Source: Sorex araneus
Taxonomy: Eukaryota; Chordata; Mammalia; Eulipotyphla; Soricidae
NCBI RefSeq assembly: GCF_027595985.1
Contig: NC_073303.1
Coordinates: 18,794,770 to 18,858,769, forward strand
Direction of reading: 5' to 3'
DNA length: 64,000 nucleotides
Both the position numbers and the translations under genes were made by a program. Shown here piece by piece: positions 12,483 through 53,879 of the stretch. Each line of letters starts with the position of its first letter. The first letter of the stretch is position 1. The notes beneath the pieces are model-generated. The model did no database searches. It saw only the letters and a list, made by a program, of their open reading frames with translations, and was not told the DNA's origin.

Positions 12483-12668
12483 GGGGCTGGAGCAATGCAG
12501 TGGGTAGGGCGTTCATCTTGCACGCGGCCGACCCGGGATTGATTCTCAGCATCCCATATGGTCCCCCCCCCCCCCCCCAGCACCTCCAGGAGTGATTCCT
12601 GAGTGCAGAGGCAGGAGTCAGCCCTGAGCATTGCCAGGTGTGACCCAAAAAGTTAAAAAAAAAAAAAC
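12483..12668 (+). mobile_element. Type A SINE with internal C run
   Basis: A near-consensus copy in which GGTCCCCTGAG has become a run of about 15 C residues before AGCACCTCC. The flanks TTGGGATGAAG and CTGGGATGAAA suggest a target-site duplication. Confidence 0.92.
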
Positions 12669-13520
12669 TGGGATGAAACTTTTTGAGCAGGAAGAGGAGG
12701 AAGGTGTATTGGCAACACCAGTTTCATTTGACTTTCAAGATCATTTGCAAGCCCCAATGTTGCCTTGGTAAAAATGCACCGTGGCTTCTAGCCTCCAAGC
12801 CCAGACTGTTGGCACTTTAATTGAGGGATCCGTCTAATTTTACTTACCAAGCTTTAAAACCAGAAATGAAAGTATGCATGTTTCCTGTCCTTAAAGATGG
12901 GGCACCTCTAGAAACCCAGGGAAATTAAGCAGTGTTACATCATCAGGAAGATCTTATGAAAGAAGAACAATTTCCAGAGGAAGTTATTATATATTTGAGT
13001 AATAGAATCAAGCTACAAAACAGCTTAAGTAGTAGGAATTCTTTCCCCACCCCCCACCAGGATGGTGTTGCAGTGCATAGAATGAATTGTTTCCAGCAGG
13101 AAGGAAAAATGAAGCATTCTGGATATCTGGGTTTTTTATTTGTTTGCTTGTGATTTTTTAAGTGTTTTTATTTTATTACAAATTACTGATAAAAGCTTTA
13201 AAAGCAAAAACAAACGGGAAGTTACTTTTTTTTTCCATATTAAATAGTCTGTGACATGGGACAACTAGACCCAAATTCTCCCACAGTTTATTGTACAATA
13301 ACGCCCTTCATTGACCTGCTGAGATGTGGATTCCATCAATCTGAGAAGTCACTGTGTGTCAGGTTGCACCAGAGCAAATTAGATCTATTCAGTGACAATT
13401 CAGAGCATTACAGATGTTCAGAATGCAGAGCTTACCATATAATTACTCCTTCAAACACTAGCTATTTACTGAGAATGGAATCGCAAACACAGAAATAGGC
13501 ACGGTCATAAATTACTGGTC

Positions 13521-13534
13521 GTCACTATAGCAAC
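13521..13534 (+). promoter_or_regulatory. RFX/X-box-like palindrome
   Basis: GTCACTATAGCAAC fits the X-box layout of two half-sites around a 2-bp centre (right half AGCAAC perfect, left half GTCACT with two changes from GTTGCT). It lies about 2.8 kb past the STMND1 stop in repeat-free AT-rich DNA. Confidence 0.35.
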
Positions 13535-14281
13535 GCTCTATGATAAATTCTATTTCTGTCCCCATGATTACAAAATTACTTTTATGAACATAAGAATTGT
13601 ACCAAGTGCATGCTTTTAAATATAAGTGAAATATGTTCGAGTACACCTTTAAAAAATATTTTAATGGAAGTTATCCATTGGGATCTTCCCCACTAGAAAA
13701 AATAACCCAAACCAAAAAACAAAATCTAAAGAAGGAAAACTTCAATACTAGAAGGTTTATTACATATCAAAGTTTCTGTTATTAGACACCAGGTCATCTT
13801 TTAGAAGGAAGCCTGTAGCAATATTTTTTTAGCTGCCTTCACTGAAAAAGGATCACAAAGACACAATTTAATCATGACTTCCTGACTTATATCCCACTAA
13901 TGGTTATGGTTTGATGTTTGTTACAGTATCCTGCTGGTTGTTCAAACCTCTTTTAGAGTGTGAGAACTCCTTATGCTATTTTGACACATAAAATTAAATG
14001 ACTCCAAGAAGCTATTTTTTGAAATAGTAATCTTTCTTCTATTGCTCTTCAGAAAAAAGAAAAAATTCATTAAAAAAAAGAAAGAGAAAAAGGCCATGAA
14101 ACAGTCAAGAAGGAATTGAAACAGTATCCTGACCATACAAGGGGTGAGGAAGAACTTTTAACAGAGAGGTATGGTACAAAAAATAAAGGTAGATGTTATG
14201 TAAACCACAGAACCATGGGAGAGTAGTTCAAACACAGAGGTTGACGGGGCAAGGTTGAAAATGGAAGCAGGAGATCCTTCT

Positions 14282-14454
14282 TTTTTTTTTGCTTTTTGGG
14301 TCACACCTGGCGATGCACAGGGGTTAGTCCTGGCTCTGCACTCAGGAATTACTCCTGGCGGTGCTCAGGGGACCATATGGGATGCTGGGATTTGAACCCG
14401 GGTCGGCCGCGTGCAAGGCAAACGCCCTACCCGCTGTGCTATCGCTCCAGCCCC
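14282..14454 (-). mobile_element. Type A SINE with target-site duplication
   Basis: An almost consensus reverse copy. The perfect 13-bp duplication AGGAGATCCTTCT is at 14269-14281 and 14455-14467. Confidence 0.95.
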
Positions 14455-14934
14455 AGGAGATCCTTCTAACATAGACTTGTGAGACCCGATTCTTGGTTGG
14501 ATGCTATGTGCTTAGAGAGACGAAAGCACCAAGGTGCACTCATAAAATGAGGGCCAGCAAACCTGTCCACTTAGCGGCACTCAAGGAAGTAGGACCCTGG
14601 CATGAAAGCATCCTCTTCACTCAGCCCACTCCCTGGGTCTCCCTCTGCTGAATCCAATTAAAGTTTCTTCTTTTGCATATGAAAAAAAAACACCATAGTG
14701 AGTCCTGAAGAGTTGGCTGGTACTCCCGTGGGCTTTATAGAAGCTGCAATTCAGCCAACTTCAAGATAATGTTTTTATCCTTCAAACACAAGAATGAATT
14801 ACCCCCCAAAATAATCCTGTGAGAAGCATACCGATCATGAGAAGACTTCCTAGAAAGCCAAGCCATTTGTCATTTTTGGAAAATTTCCCCCTTCCTGTTG
14901 TTATTGTCGATGTTGTTGATATTTCTTTTTTTTA

Positions 14935-15141
14935 ATTTAATTTAATTTTGTTTTATTTTTAATTTTTTTTTTTGCTTTTTGGGTCACACCCAGCGATGCT
15001 CAGGGGTTACTCCTGGCTCTGCACTCAGGAATTGCTCCTGGCAGTGCTTGGGGGACCACATGGGATGCCGGGGATCGAACCCGGGTCGGCCGCGTGCAAG
15101 GCAAACGCCCTACCCGCTGTGCTATCGCTCCGGCCCCCCCC
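14935..15141 (-). mobile_element. Type A SINE with target-site duplication
   Basis: A near-consensus reverse copy with a long A tail. The 17-bp duplication TGTTGTTGATATTTCTT is at 14911-14927 and 15144-15160. Confidence 0.95.
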
Positions 15142-15369
15142 CCTGTTGTTGATATTTCTTGCAGTAACCAGGGGTTACCTGAGTGCCTGGAGGTCACTTG
15201 TCAGGCTGCAGTGCAGTGACCAGTGGTTACATGTGTGCCTGGGTTACGGACTCACGGGGTCGTTCATCAGGCTTTAGTGTTTAGACTCTCGTCAGGGTGT
15301 TGCTCGTAGTTACATGCCTCTAACTGTGGTGTTCACACAAGGGTTTGTTCCTCAAGGACTGCTCAAAAA

Positions 15370-15737
15370 TCATTTTTTTCCCTTTTTGGGTCACAGCTGG
15401 TGATGCACAGGGGTTACTCCTGGCTCTGCACTCAGGAATTATTCCTGGCAATGCTCAGGGGACCATATGGGATGCTGGGAATAGGACCCTGGTTGGCTGC
15501 GTGCAAGACAAACACCCTACCTGCTGTACTCTGCTCCAGACCCTCATACATCTTTTTGATCATGATACTGGCTTGGGTGTGGTGCTTAACGCCCAACTGG
15601 CTGCAGCATTGCTGGAAGTTACCAGGTGTGCACACAGCTGAGCTGCCAGGCTTATGCTCAAAGCACTTGGGACACAAGGGATTTGAACTTGGAACCAACC
15701 ATACATGGAAGGCAGACACTCTATTCCTCCGTGCCCC
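15370..15737 (-). mobile_element. Dimeric SINE (left monomer X + type A), copy 1
   Basis: In minus-strand order it has a tRNA-like head (GGGGCACGGAGGAATAGAG, B-box-like GTTCAAATCCC) and a body found nowhere else in the window except at 21716. The body runs CTGGCAGCTCAGCTGTGTG ... GTATCATGATCAAAAAGATG. It then passes directly into a type A unit (15543-15370). The same junction occurs in the copy at 21716-22043. Confidence 0.8.
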
Positions 15738-15742
15738 ATACA

Positions 15743-15917
15743 ATTTATTTTTCTTTTTGGGTCATGCCTGGCAATGCACAGGGGTTACTTCTGGCTTTTC
15801 ACTCAAGAATTACTCCTGGTGGTGCTCGGGGGACCATATGGAATGCTGGGAATAAAACCTGGGTCGGCCACATGCAAGGCAAACACCCTACCTCTGTACT
15901 ATTGCTCCAGCCCCCAT
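15743..15917 (-). mobile_element. Type A SINE, same sense as STMND1
   Basis: A reverse copy immediately upstream (minus-strand order) of the dimeric element, so three SINE units lie in tandem in one orientation. Its tail contains the AATAAA considered as an STMND1 signal. Confidence 0.9.
15744..15749 (-). promoter_or_regulatory. Candidate STMND1 polyadenylation signal AATAAA
   Basis: This is the first AATAAA on the minus strand downstream of the stop codon, about 550 bases away. It sits in the A-rich tail of a same-sense type A SINE (15743-15917). If used, the SINE would supply the 3' end of the mRNA. A more distal signal cannot be excluded. Confidence 0.3.
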
Positions 15918-15921
15918 CACT

Positions 15922-15961
15922 GTATTACTGTGTCACTGTCATCCCGTTGTTCATCGATGAC
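15922..15961 (-). mobile_element. Type B SINE 3'-tail fragment
   Basis: CACTGTCATCCCGTTGTTCATCGATG is the reverse of the terminal part of type B (CATCGATGAACAACGGGATG). Confidence 0.75.
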
Positions 15962-16299
15962 AGAGGGTCGACACAGCCAAGGGGCCGGATTGGGAAAAGA
16001 TTTCATTTGGCACAAACTCTACGCTGATGGCATCTCTACCTAAAAGACATCTTCACACTGTGTGAAACCGCGTTGAAGGAGAGCGGCGGCTCTCTCATAT
16101 TCAAGCTCGTCAAATCTTTTCTAAGCAGAAGCACTTCATTTAGTCAATTTACCGCTGCTCCTGGCAGCGCATACAATCATTCCTAAGCTCAAGGCAGAAA
16201 TCCCATGGGGGTGAGGTCAGGCAAAGAGAAACGGGAGACAGACCAACAGTCACAACTTGGGAGAAGGTGACCACTCCCGACATCCTGGGACAAGACTGC

Positions 16300-46320
<30,021 letters not shown>

Positions 46321-46541
46321 ATGACCAGGGGGTTGTGTGACAATTGCAGCCTCCCTCCCGGGACAAGTGAGTGGAGACCCCGCGGGATTGGGCCAAGCCA
46401 GTTTTCAAAGCACATCGTTGCAGGGAAGGACACCCCCACACTCCCCCACCCCAGCATTTTTTCCTTCTCTAAGGAGCCGTGGGAAACAGGCTGCGCCCAG
46501 GGACGCGGGCAGGGGTGCCCTGGGCTGTTGCCTAGTTGCAG

Positions 46542-46544
<3 letters not shown>

Positions 46545-46602
<58 letters not shown>
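46545..46602. repeat. (GT)n microsatellite upstream of STMND1
   Basis: A perfect run of about 29 GT units, 500 bases upstream of the STMND1 start codon. It is a potential length-polymorphic, Z-DNA-forming promoter-proximal repeat. Confidence 0.96.
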
Positions 46603-46604
<2 letters not shown>

Positions 46605-47454
46605 TGGGTGGGAGGGGGTATCTGTGAAGGAAGAGGGGTCTGGGGGGTGGCAGGGGCAGCCCGGACAGCACCCCCAAGCTCACCCCAGCTCCATAAAGGT
46701 CCCAGGACCTTTAAAGCGGAGACCCTTACCGTCAACCAAACTGCGTACCAGGCTCAGCACCCGGGGAACGGGGCGTGCAAATCTTTTTTGTGAACCACCC
46801 ATTTGAGGAGCGGCTTCGTTGTAAAGAGCAAACCTACATGTGCCCGTTTCACTCAGAGAATTAAAGTAAAAATATCCGGGAAAGGCAGACCAGGCGGACT
46901 GACTGCTCAAATGAGCAACAAACAAGTTGTTCTTTTGGGGATTAAAAAAAAATCCTATTTTTAATGTTTACTTTCGAGACTGACACAAATGGGATTGAAA
47001 GGGATATTCGAGCTGCAACTACCAATTCTTCTATTACAGGCTGCAATGTTAGGCCTAAACGTGAAGAAAGTAGGGGGGAGGTGGTGGGGGGCTGAGGGGG
47101 AAACAGGGGAAGAGGCACCCCAGGTGGCCTGACTCAATCCCTCCCCTCACCCAGCACCGCAGGAAAATTCAACTAAGGATTCTTGGAAACGTTCAAATCC
47201 TGGATCCTCCTAAGGAAATGACCCGTCAGCTTGGATACAAGAAGCTGATTATTTTCTTTCTAGCCCCCCAACTTATTTCATGTGCTCCCTTTCCTGCGTG
47301 GTTGGGCTGGTCCCTCAACTTCCTTGTACCAAAAGCGAAGAAGAGGGGGGAAAAATGAGAAAAGCTCAAGTCCAATCATTACAATTGTTGACGACAAGCA
47401 GGCAAAATGTGTGACTGGAGAGTACAAGGCCGCAGACCGTGCTTGGAAACATTC

Positions 47455-47590
47455 TGAGCACCAACCCTTGGGGGTCATAAGTACAGGAAATGTTCCAGCT
47501 GGAAACTGGAAAATTCTCTAGCAGGGTAATCCAACCCAGAGGACACCTCTAAACTATTCTTGGGAACTTTAAGGAAAGTTTGTAGGCTAT
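47455..47590 (+). repeat. Unclassified interspersed repeat, copy 2
   Basis: TTCCAGCTGGAAACTGGAAAATTC, AATCCAACCCAGAGGACACC and AAAGTTTGTAGGCT match 43985-44155 in the same order and orientation. The surrounding 47600-48970 may belong to the same longer element. Confidence 0.6.
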
Positions 47591-48149
47591 GTTGTAAGAG
47601 TGAAGTAGCCAGAAAATTTTTTCTTTCCATTTAAGGACATTTGCAGAACAGAGGTTTGGCGGGGCCCAGATATAGATAAAAGAACAGAGGTGGTACCTAG
47701 CTATATCGTGTAGGTGACTTTAGATATCTTCTCTGACTAGATTCCAAGGCCTTGAAAATGCCCTTGGGAATATTAAAGTTCTCATCCAGCATAATTTTTG
47801 CAAATTGTCAGGAGTATTTGCATCTAGTAGCAAAACCCAGCCTTCATTTAAAATTACATTGTATGAACTTAAACAATTAATTTCGTTAAAAATTAAAAAC
47901 AAAGGCAATAAAATAACATCAGTTCCTAGTGATTTGATGGGACTTCCTCGTAATTATGATTTTGAGATTTTTTAAAAAAATTCCTCTTGTATCTCTATGT
48001 GGGAACTGTCTGATGATGCTACGTTATTTTGTGTCTCTTGCCAAGTCCACGTTCAGAAACATCACACTGGTAGTTTGAGATCAACCAAAGTGGGAGTAGG
48101 ATAAAGAGTAAACATTCCGACCAAGGATATCTCCACCCCTGTTCCAATA

Positions 48150-48193
48150 CTTGGATATTAAACTGTCTAAAGCTTGGATATTAAACTGTCTAA
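48150..48193. repeat. Short tandem duplication (21 bp, 2-bp spacer)
   Basis: CTTGGATATTAAACTGTCTAA is present twice exactly, separated by AG. Confidence 0.93.
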
Positions 48194-48540
48194 TGATTGA
48201 TTGGCACCTTCAACCGACCTCCATCCAGCTGGGTCAACCACAGAGAACAAGATAAACTCATAAAGACAGTCCAAGCTTTAGGATCCCCTGGACAGCCAGC
48301 AGTGAGCTCACTTGATTCAGTACAATATCGCTTCTTCACCCTGGCTCCCAGCATGCAGGTTATTGCTTAGGTTGACAGAGACATTAAGAACAATTAGTAA
48401 ACACATCACAATTCAATGAGTACATTAAGAGAAGTGACTGGGATGTTTCCCAAAACCAACCATCAGGCACCCTTAAAGTAGTCTTGATTTCTTATTCTAT
48501 TTTTGCCCAGGTTTCCCTAAACATCTAGAAGACCTTATTT

Positions 48541-48670
48541 TATTCTATTCTTTCCCGGGTGCACTTTTGCTTGCCCTGTAATTTATTCTGTTCTTTCCTG
48601 GGTGCATTTTTGCCTGCCTTGTAATCTATTTTATTATTTCCTGAGAACATTTTTTTGCTGCCCATTTATA
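48541..48670. repeat. 43-bp tandem repeat, about three units
   Basis: Units begin ATTCTATTCTTTCCCGGGTG, ATTCTGTTCTTTCCTGGGTG and ATTTTATTATTTCCTGAGAA. Each continues with a CATTTTTGCCTGCC-like part and diverges progressively. Confidence 0.85.
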
Positions 48671-48994
48671 TTCTAAGACTTAAGCTGTTTTGCCCAGGGG
48701 ACTATCCCAACCCTGGAGTTAATAGTTAGGGAGAGGATTTACCACACCCAGCCTCTCTGCCACTGCTTTCCCCTCTACTCCAGAATGCTTAGAAACGCCT
48801 CTGCTCTGTTCTGGTCTCCTGGGAGTGGCCAGTCACCTCGTCCTCATCAGGGGACGCGTGTCCACTGGAGTGCGTGTGCAGAAAGCTCTACCCCCTTCAG
48901 TCCCAGGCTCTGGACCTCATGGCTTGGTGCCATCTACAACACTGCTATAAATGACTTTACTCCTTAACTCCCCACTGAGCAGCACTCCTGAGGC

Positions 48995-49126
48995 TAATGG
49001 GTCAGTACGGTGGGCAAGGTGCTTGCCTTGCATGCAGTTAACCAGGCTTTGATCCCTAACACCCCTGATGGTCTCCCGAGTTCTTCCAGGAGTGATTCCT
49101 GAGCACTGCTGGGTGTGGCCCCCAAA
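48995..49126 (+). mobile_element. Old type A-like SINE
   Basis: GGCTAATGGGTCAGTACGGTGGGCAAGG ... GCACTGCTGGGTGTGGCCCCC. Confidence 0.85.
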
Positions 49127-49334
49127 TGAAAAACATCAGGACTTCTGTCCTTTGTTTTTCTCTTCCGTCTGAATAATTTTGGGAAAACCAACTGCCCTCT
49201 TCCTCCAATGTTTTCTGAACCTGAATATGTCCAGTACTGCGCTCTCTAAAGCAGGGAAGATATTGGAAGGAAAGGCACCTCTCCAACTTGATGTACACGG
49301 CCCTGAGGATTCTGCTGAGACACAGATTCTAAAG

Positions 49335-49640
49335 GCCGGGAGATAACATAGTGGTTAGGGCACTTGGGACGCAGGCATTGGACCTGGGCTCCATCTTTGC
49401 ACCACGTGGTCCCTCAGGAGCTGCTGAGTGCATCCCTGAAGGCCCCCCGCCACCTTGGGGTTTACCCCTGGAGACCCCAGAGATGACTGGGAAGTTTCAC
49501 TGTAACAGTCACTGAGCTGCATGGCGTCCTTGGGCCCTTGCATTGAATCACTGACCTTGTTGGCCAAGGAATGCTGGCAGGGCCCTTGTGACTCTTGAGT
49601 ATCACTGGGGCCAGCCTACCCCCCAACGTAAAAGGAAAAG
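49335..49640 (+). mobile_element. Old SINE-like unit, diverged
   Basis: GGCCGGGAGATAACATAGTGG is a head-like start. The later GACCTTGTTGGCC ... CTGGGGCCAGCC region is not clearly alignable, and an AAAAGGAAAAGAAAATAAAT tail follows. Confidence 0.5.
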
Positions 49641-50606
49641 AAAATAAATCAGAGGTACAGAAAGTTAGAGGGGCTCCTTTTCCCAAACCACACTTCTAAT
49701 AAGCTCCCAGGGACGCCCTGTCTTTGAGGAGCAAGAGGAGAGGGCCGAGTAGTAATAAAGAATGATTTCAGAAGGCACAAGGGGAAAAAGGCAAACTGGA
49801 AGGGAGGAAAAAAGAGAGAACGAAGAGGGGAGAATAGAAATGAAGCTGATGAGGCCAGGGTGGAAGCAAAGGAAGTTGTTCTCCTCTTGTGTACGGGACA
49901 ACTGGGTACTCAAGGGCCACGTCTGCCTCTACCCTTCTCCCTGGGAAAGAAGGACCATGAGACCGAGGGGGTACACAGAGGAGAAAAACCAAGACCCTTA
50001 CTTGCCTCTCCCTAGAGTGACCAGTTTCCCAGTTTGCTCTGTTCTGAGAAAACTGTCTCCAGGGATGGTAAACGATGGCATCTTACCTCAGCCCAGCTCC
50101 CCACAGATCCCTCCTCTGTACCTCTCCCTCCCCCTGCCCATCCCCCACCGCCCCCTCCTCAGCTTACTGCCCTGGCAATATCTGCAGAGCAAGGCAGGGT
50201 GAGTTCCCTAGAGTGATGGGGGGAGTCTGACTTCATATCCGGGCACTGCGCTCCCCAGCTCACAGCCTGAACTCTCTTAGAAAGTCACCTGCAAAATCGA
50301 TTCTGGTCCCAGCATCAAACTCCACAAGTTCCCCAGCATCCTCTCCCTAAATCAAGGAGTTAGTCGCATGCTCTCATCTTCATCCCTCGACGCATCCTAG
50401 CCAACGTCTCACTGCAGGGACAGCTGCTGGCATTTTGGACTGTTTGCTAAGGTTTAGGAGGGAGAAGGGGGTCCGGTGGCTAGGTGGGTATTTCTACTTT
50501 ATCCATCGTCAGCTTCGGTCTCAAATTGGGACACTCTCCGGAGCAGGACCCCTGCCCCTCTTTAGGCAGCAATGAACTAAGATTAGATCTTGCTTTTTAA
50601 ATGGGT

Positions 50607-50790
50607 CGGGGGAGTTGAGAGATTGTACAGTGGGTGGGGTGCCTGCCTTGCACCCTGCTGACCGGGGTTCGACCCCTGGCTGTAGCGTCCCCTCAAGAGT
50701 AATTAATTCTAGGTGCAGAGCCAAGGATGAGCCCTGAGCAATGCTGGGTGTGTCTTCCAAACCAAAATAAATTAAATAAATAAAAAATAA
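50607..50790 (+). mobile_element. Type A-like SINE
   Basis: GAGTTGAGAGATTGTACAGTGG ... GGGGTTCGACCCCTGG ... AATGCTGGGTGTGTCTTCC, with an AAATAAAT-rich tail. Confidence 0.85.
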
Positions 50791-50857
50791 ACGGCTGGAG
50801 AGAACACGGAACAATATTTAGTGATTTGTGAAAATGATGCACATCTCAGCTTCCAGT

Positions 50858-51042
50858 ATCCATAAATAAAGTTTTATTGGAGTCAGGGCATTCTCACTTG
50901 TTTATATACTATTTATGGTTGCATTCCTGCTACCGTGGCAGAGCAGAGTGGTTGTGACTGAGACCATATGGCTGGAAAAGCCAAAAAAAAAATTTTTATT
51001 ATCTGGCCTCTTATGGAAAATGTGTGAGCATCTCTGATTTGA
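50858..51042 (+). mobile_element. Ancient DNA-transposon-like fossil
   Basis: AAATAAAGTTTTATTGGAGTC, TATTTATGGTTGCATTCCTGC, GGCAGAGCAGAGTGGTTGTGAC and TTATTATCTGGCC follow, in order, a common human fossil repeat (TTTTATTGGAACACAGCC...). I believe it is a hAT-Charlie-type non-autonomous element. The match is clear; the class name is less certain. Confidence 0.6.
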
Positions 51043-51711
51043 AATGATAACTTCCCACCAGGGTATAATATAGCTCTGCTGAACCCCAATGGCCTGAAAG
51101 CCTTTGTAGGGCTTCCAGAAGGGCAAAAAGCTCCTAGAGAATAGCCGCCCCATGGGGGGAATTTATCTCATTAACTAACTGAACTCCAGCCTTAAAGCAT
51201 TTTGTTAAGTGGCTTTATTCATCTGCACAGCCCCGCGTGCTTTGCTGGGGTGCTCTGTGGAATAGGAGAGCTACAGAGTTGGGGAACAAAACACTCCCTG
51301 TGCTGGTTTCTGTTCTGCACCCTGCACCCCAGTGCAGGGACGCCTGGGGTTTCTAAGGGAAAAACAAAGAAAGGGGGAGCACCAGCTTGAACAGAATGGG
51401 GAGCACTCAAGTGTCCTCTTGAATGTCGAGGCTCCGTGTTAAAGCCCCATAGTGTTCTGGTTTTTCGTGTCCTTTTGTCAGATACTCCAAGTCCCTCCGA
51501 GGTCTTTCTGAAAACAGACATCGCTCTCCTTCATCCTCACATTGTGCGGCTCAGAGGCGAGGGGTCTCTGAAGTCTCAGCCCCACGGGGGCAGGTTGCCT
51601 CAGTAACGGTACTAAAGTGCCTCTCGACCAGAGCACAGCTCTGTCTAGGAACAGAGGCGGGCTTTGGCGAGCTATCACGGAAGGACAATCACTGTAGCAA
51701 CAGAGTGTCAT

Positions 51712-51766
51712 TAAAAAAATAAAAAAAAGCAAAAAAAAAACCCACAACAAAACAACAACAACAAAC
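51712..51766. repeat. A-rich / CAA-rich tract
   Basis: Runs of A and CAA over about 55 bases with no SINE or L1 body attached. Confidence 0.85.
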
Positions 51767-52747
51767 GAGACCACAAGTTTGCAGGATCACGAGTTCTGCC
51801 GTCCAAGCGCGAACGTTTGTGATCACAACGGCAACCAAGGAATGTGAGCATATTTAGGCCTCCCTTGGGACTTGAGGTGGCAGGTTTCTTGCAGAGAACA
51901 GCCAGAAATAAATAAATAAGCCCGAGAACAGGGGACCGATTGTTCGTTGAACCTTGGCGTTCAGCCAACAATCTTGATGTTTGCTCATTCAACACAAACT
52001 GGGTAAACACAGAGAGAAAAACGCCAATCTCGGGGTAATAGCTCAGAGAACAGGCAGCCTAACCGTCCGCCGAGCGGCAATCATCTCATAGAATGAGAAG
52101 ATTTCCATTTCCATCTCTCCCCCGAAGAACCAGCTCTGAAACATGTGTCTCGGTGTGCTGTGAGTCTAATACTGTGCAGAGGGCTTAATGGGGATGTGTA
52201 AAAAGAGAAACAATGCTTGCTGAATGGCACTTGGAAAGGCAAGCTCGCTTTTCAGAAAGCTGTAACAACTCTTAAGGTTACACATGGCAATTTTCACACA
52301 CTGATATTCCCACAATTAAAGAAAAGTAATATTTAAATGATTTTCACGGCTTCCCGTTTTGGCAGTACGTGGGCACAAAGCACAGAGACTTTGCGAATTA
52401 GGGGTGTGATTTTTTTCCCCCGTGCTGGTCTTGAACATATTGTTTGATGCTCCAGGGAGAGCTGGGTGCTTGCAGAGCTGAAGGAGTAGTGGAGAACAAA
52501 GCTCCCTCGGAGACTTGGCTCCGTTCTCCCCTGGAATGTGGTGGAAGGAAGGGAGGCCGGGCCAGCTGGCTTCCTTCTCATGCGAGTCCTGCTCTCGGGC
52601 CTGGCCTGCCTCTGCCTCTGTAGAGTTCTTGACCCAAGATCCTTTACTTTTCAAATGATGGGTGGGGGAGGCGGGGGGGGGGGGAACTGCCCATTGTTGA
52701 GCCTCTGAGCCTCTGGGTGCTGGTTCGGTCCTAAAAGTCTGGTTGAG

Positions 52748-52914
52748 GGCTGGAGCGATAGCACAGCAGGTAGGGCGTTTGCCTTGCACGCAGCCAACCA
52801 GGGTTCGAATCCCAGCATCCCATATGGTTCCCTGAGCACTGCTGGGGGTAATCCCTGAGTGCAGAGCCAGGAATGACCCCTGTGCATTGCCAGATGTGAC
52901 CCAAAAAGCAAAAA

Positions 52915-52963
<49 letters not shown>
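52748..52963 (+). mobile_element. Type A SINE with (AAAT)n tail and target-site duplication
   Basis: A near-consensus copy whose A tail is an AAAT/AATA tetranucleotide run of about 55 bases (52912-52966). AAAAGTCTGGTTGAG at 52733-52747 and 52964-52978 is a perfect 15-bp duplication. Confidence 0.95.
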
Positions 52964-52965
<2 letters not shown>

Positions 52966-53299
52966 AAGTCTGGTTGAGTAATTTGAACAACCAAAGGGCT
53001 CAGACTTTTTTGAGCCCGATTCCCTGCAGATTGAATTCTCCAGCACCCCGAGTTGTTCAGGTATAGGGAAATGTTTCTCACCTGGCAGCTACTCTCAGGG
53101 ATCCCCGACTGGGTCTGCCCTTTGACCCGGACCCATTCCTTTTCCTTCTGGTGTTCAGGAAGTCTCTATGGTCTGGCCTTGAAACTTGGAAAGAGTGTGA
53201 ATACCAGTCGTTAGTGGATTATGCTGCGCAAAGGAAAAAGGCCTGGAAAGAGCTCAGCTCAGAGTCATCCTGTGGTGCGGGGCAGCCAAGGGGACTTTT

Positions 53300-53459
53300 C
53301 TTGTTTGTATTTTTGCTTAGGAACCACTTACAATTGTGGGCTGACTTCTGGCACTGTACTGGTTAGCTCCGGGGTCAGTCCTGGTGGTACCAGGGAGCAA
53401 ACCAGGTTTGGGCCGTGCAAGGAAAGGGTCTGAATCTCTATCCTCTCTCTAGCCCCAAG
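53300..53459 (-). mobile_element. Old type A-like SINE
   Basis: TTTGCTTAGGAACCACTTAC ... CTATCCTCTCTCTAGCCCC, reversed and diverged. Confidence 0.65.
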
Positions 53460-53879
53460 GACGTTGTTTTTAAGACCATGAGCTTGAATTTGTCTTCATT
53501 TAATGCCAATGTAGTCCAGGGATCCCCTAGTCTCGATGAACCAGTCCCCTAAAGCTTGAGGAAAGCCAAACGGGGGTGTGAGTATGTAGATCAAGTATCC
53601 GGACAGGTACCTGGACTCAGGCACGCCTCTTCCAGAGTGATGGAGCCCACATTCTTCCTCTCGGAGAAGCTGGACGGGGCTCACCTGAGACTGTGACTCC
53701 CGGCTTCATCCTCCTCCCTGTGATGCCGTGAGCTCAGGGCCAGCAGCTCGCCTGCTCTGTCTGTCACAATAGGCAGCAGGAGGGGTTGGTCCCCACAAAC
53801 AGGCTGCATGGAGCGTGTGAGTTCTCCTCCTCTGAGGACCCTGAGACTCCAGCCAGCAGGGATGGGGCAGGTGTGATGA

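Larger units (their letters stand above)
1..16299. other. Downstream flank of STMND1 (intergenic)
   Basis: No coding exon was recognised here. The repeats are listed separately. Stretches where I see no repeat or gene include 781-1800, 1830-2145, 3890-5440, 5540-6000, 6490-7195, 8745-10050, 10440-11120, 11655-12480, 12670-14268, 14470-14910 and 15965-16299. The 12670-14268 stretch is AT-rich, repeat-free and carries an RFX-like site, so it is the best candidate here for conserved regulatory DNA. Open frames in these segments are short and domain-free. Confidence 0.6.

Noticed and set aside
52316-52990. A 224-residue open frame with FIYLFIYLF repeats
   Set aside because: It crosses a SINE and its (AAAT)n tail on the complementary strand. 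The hydrophobic repeat is an artefact.
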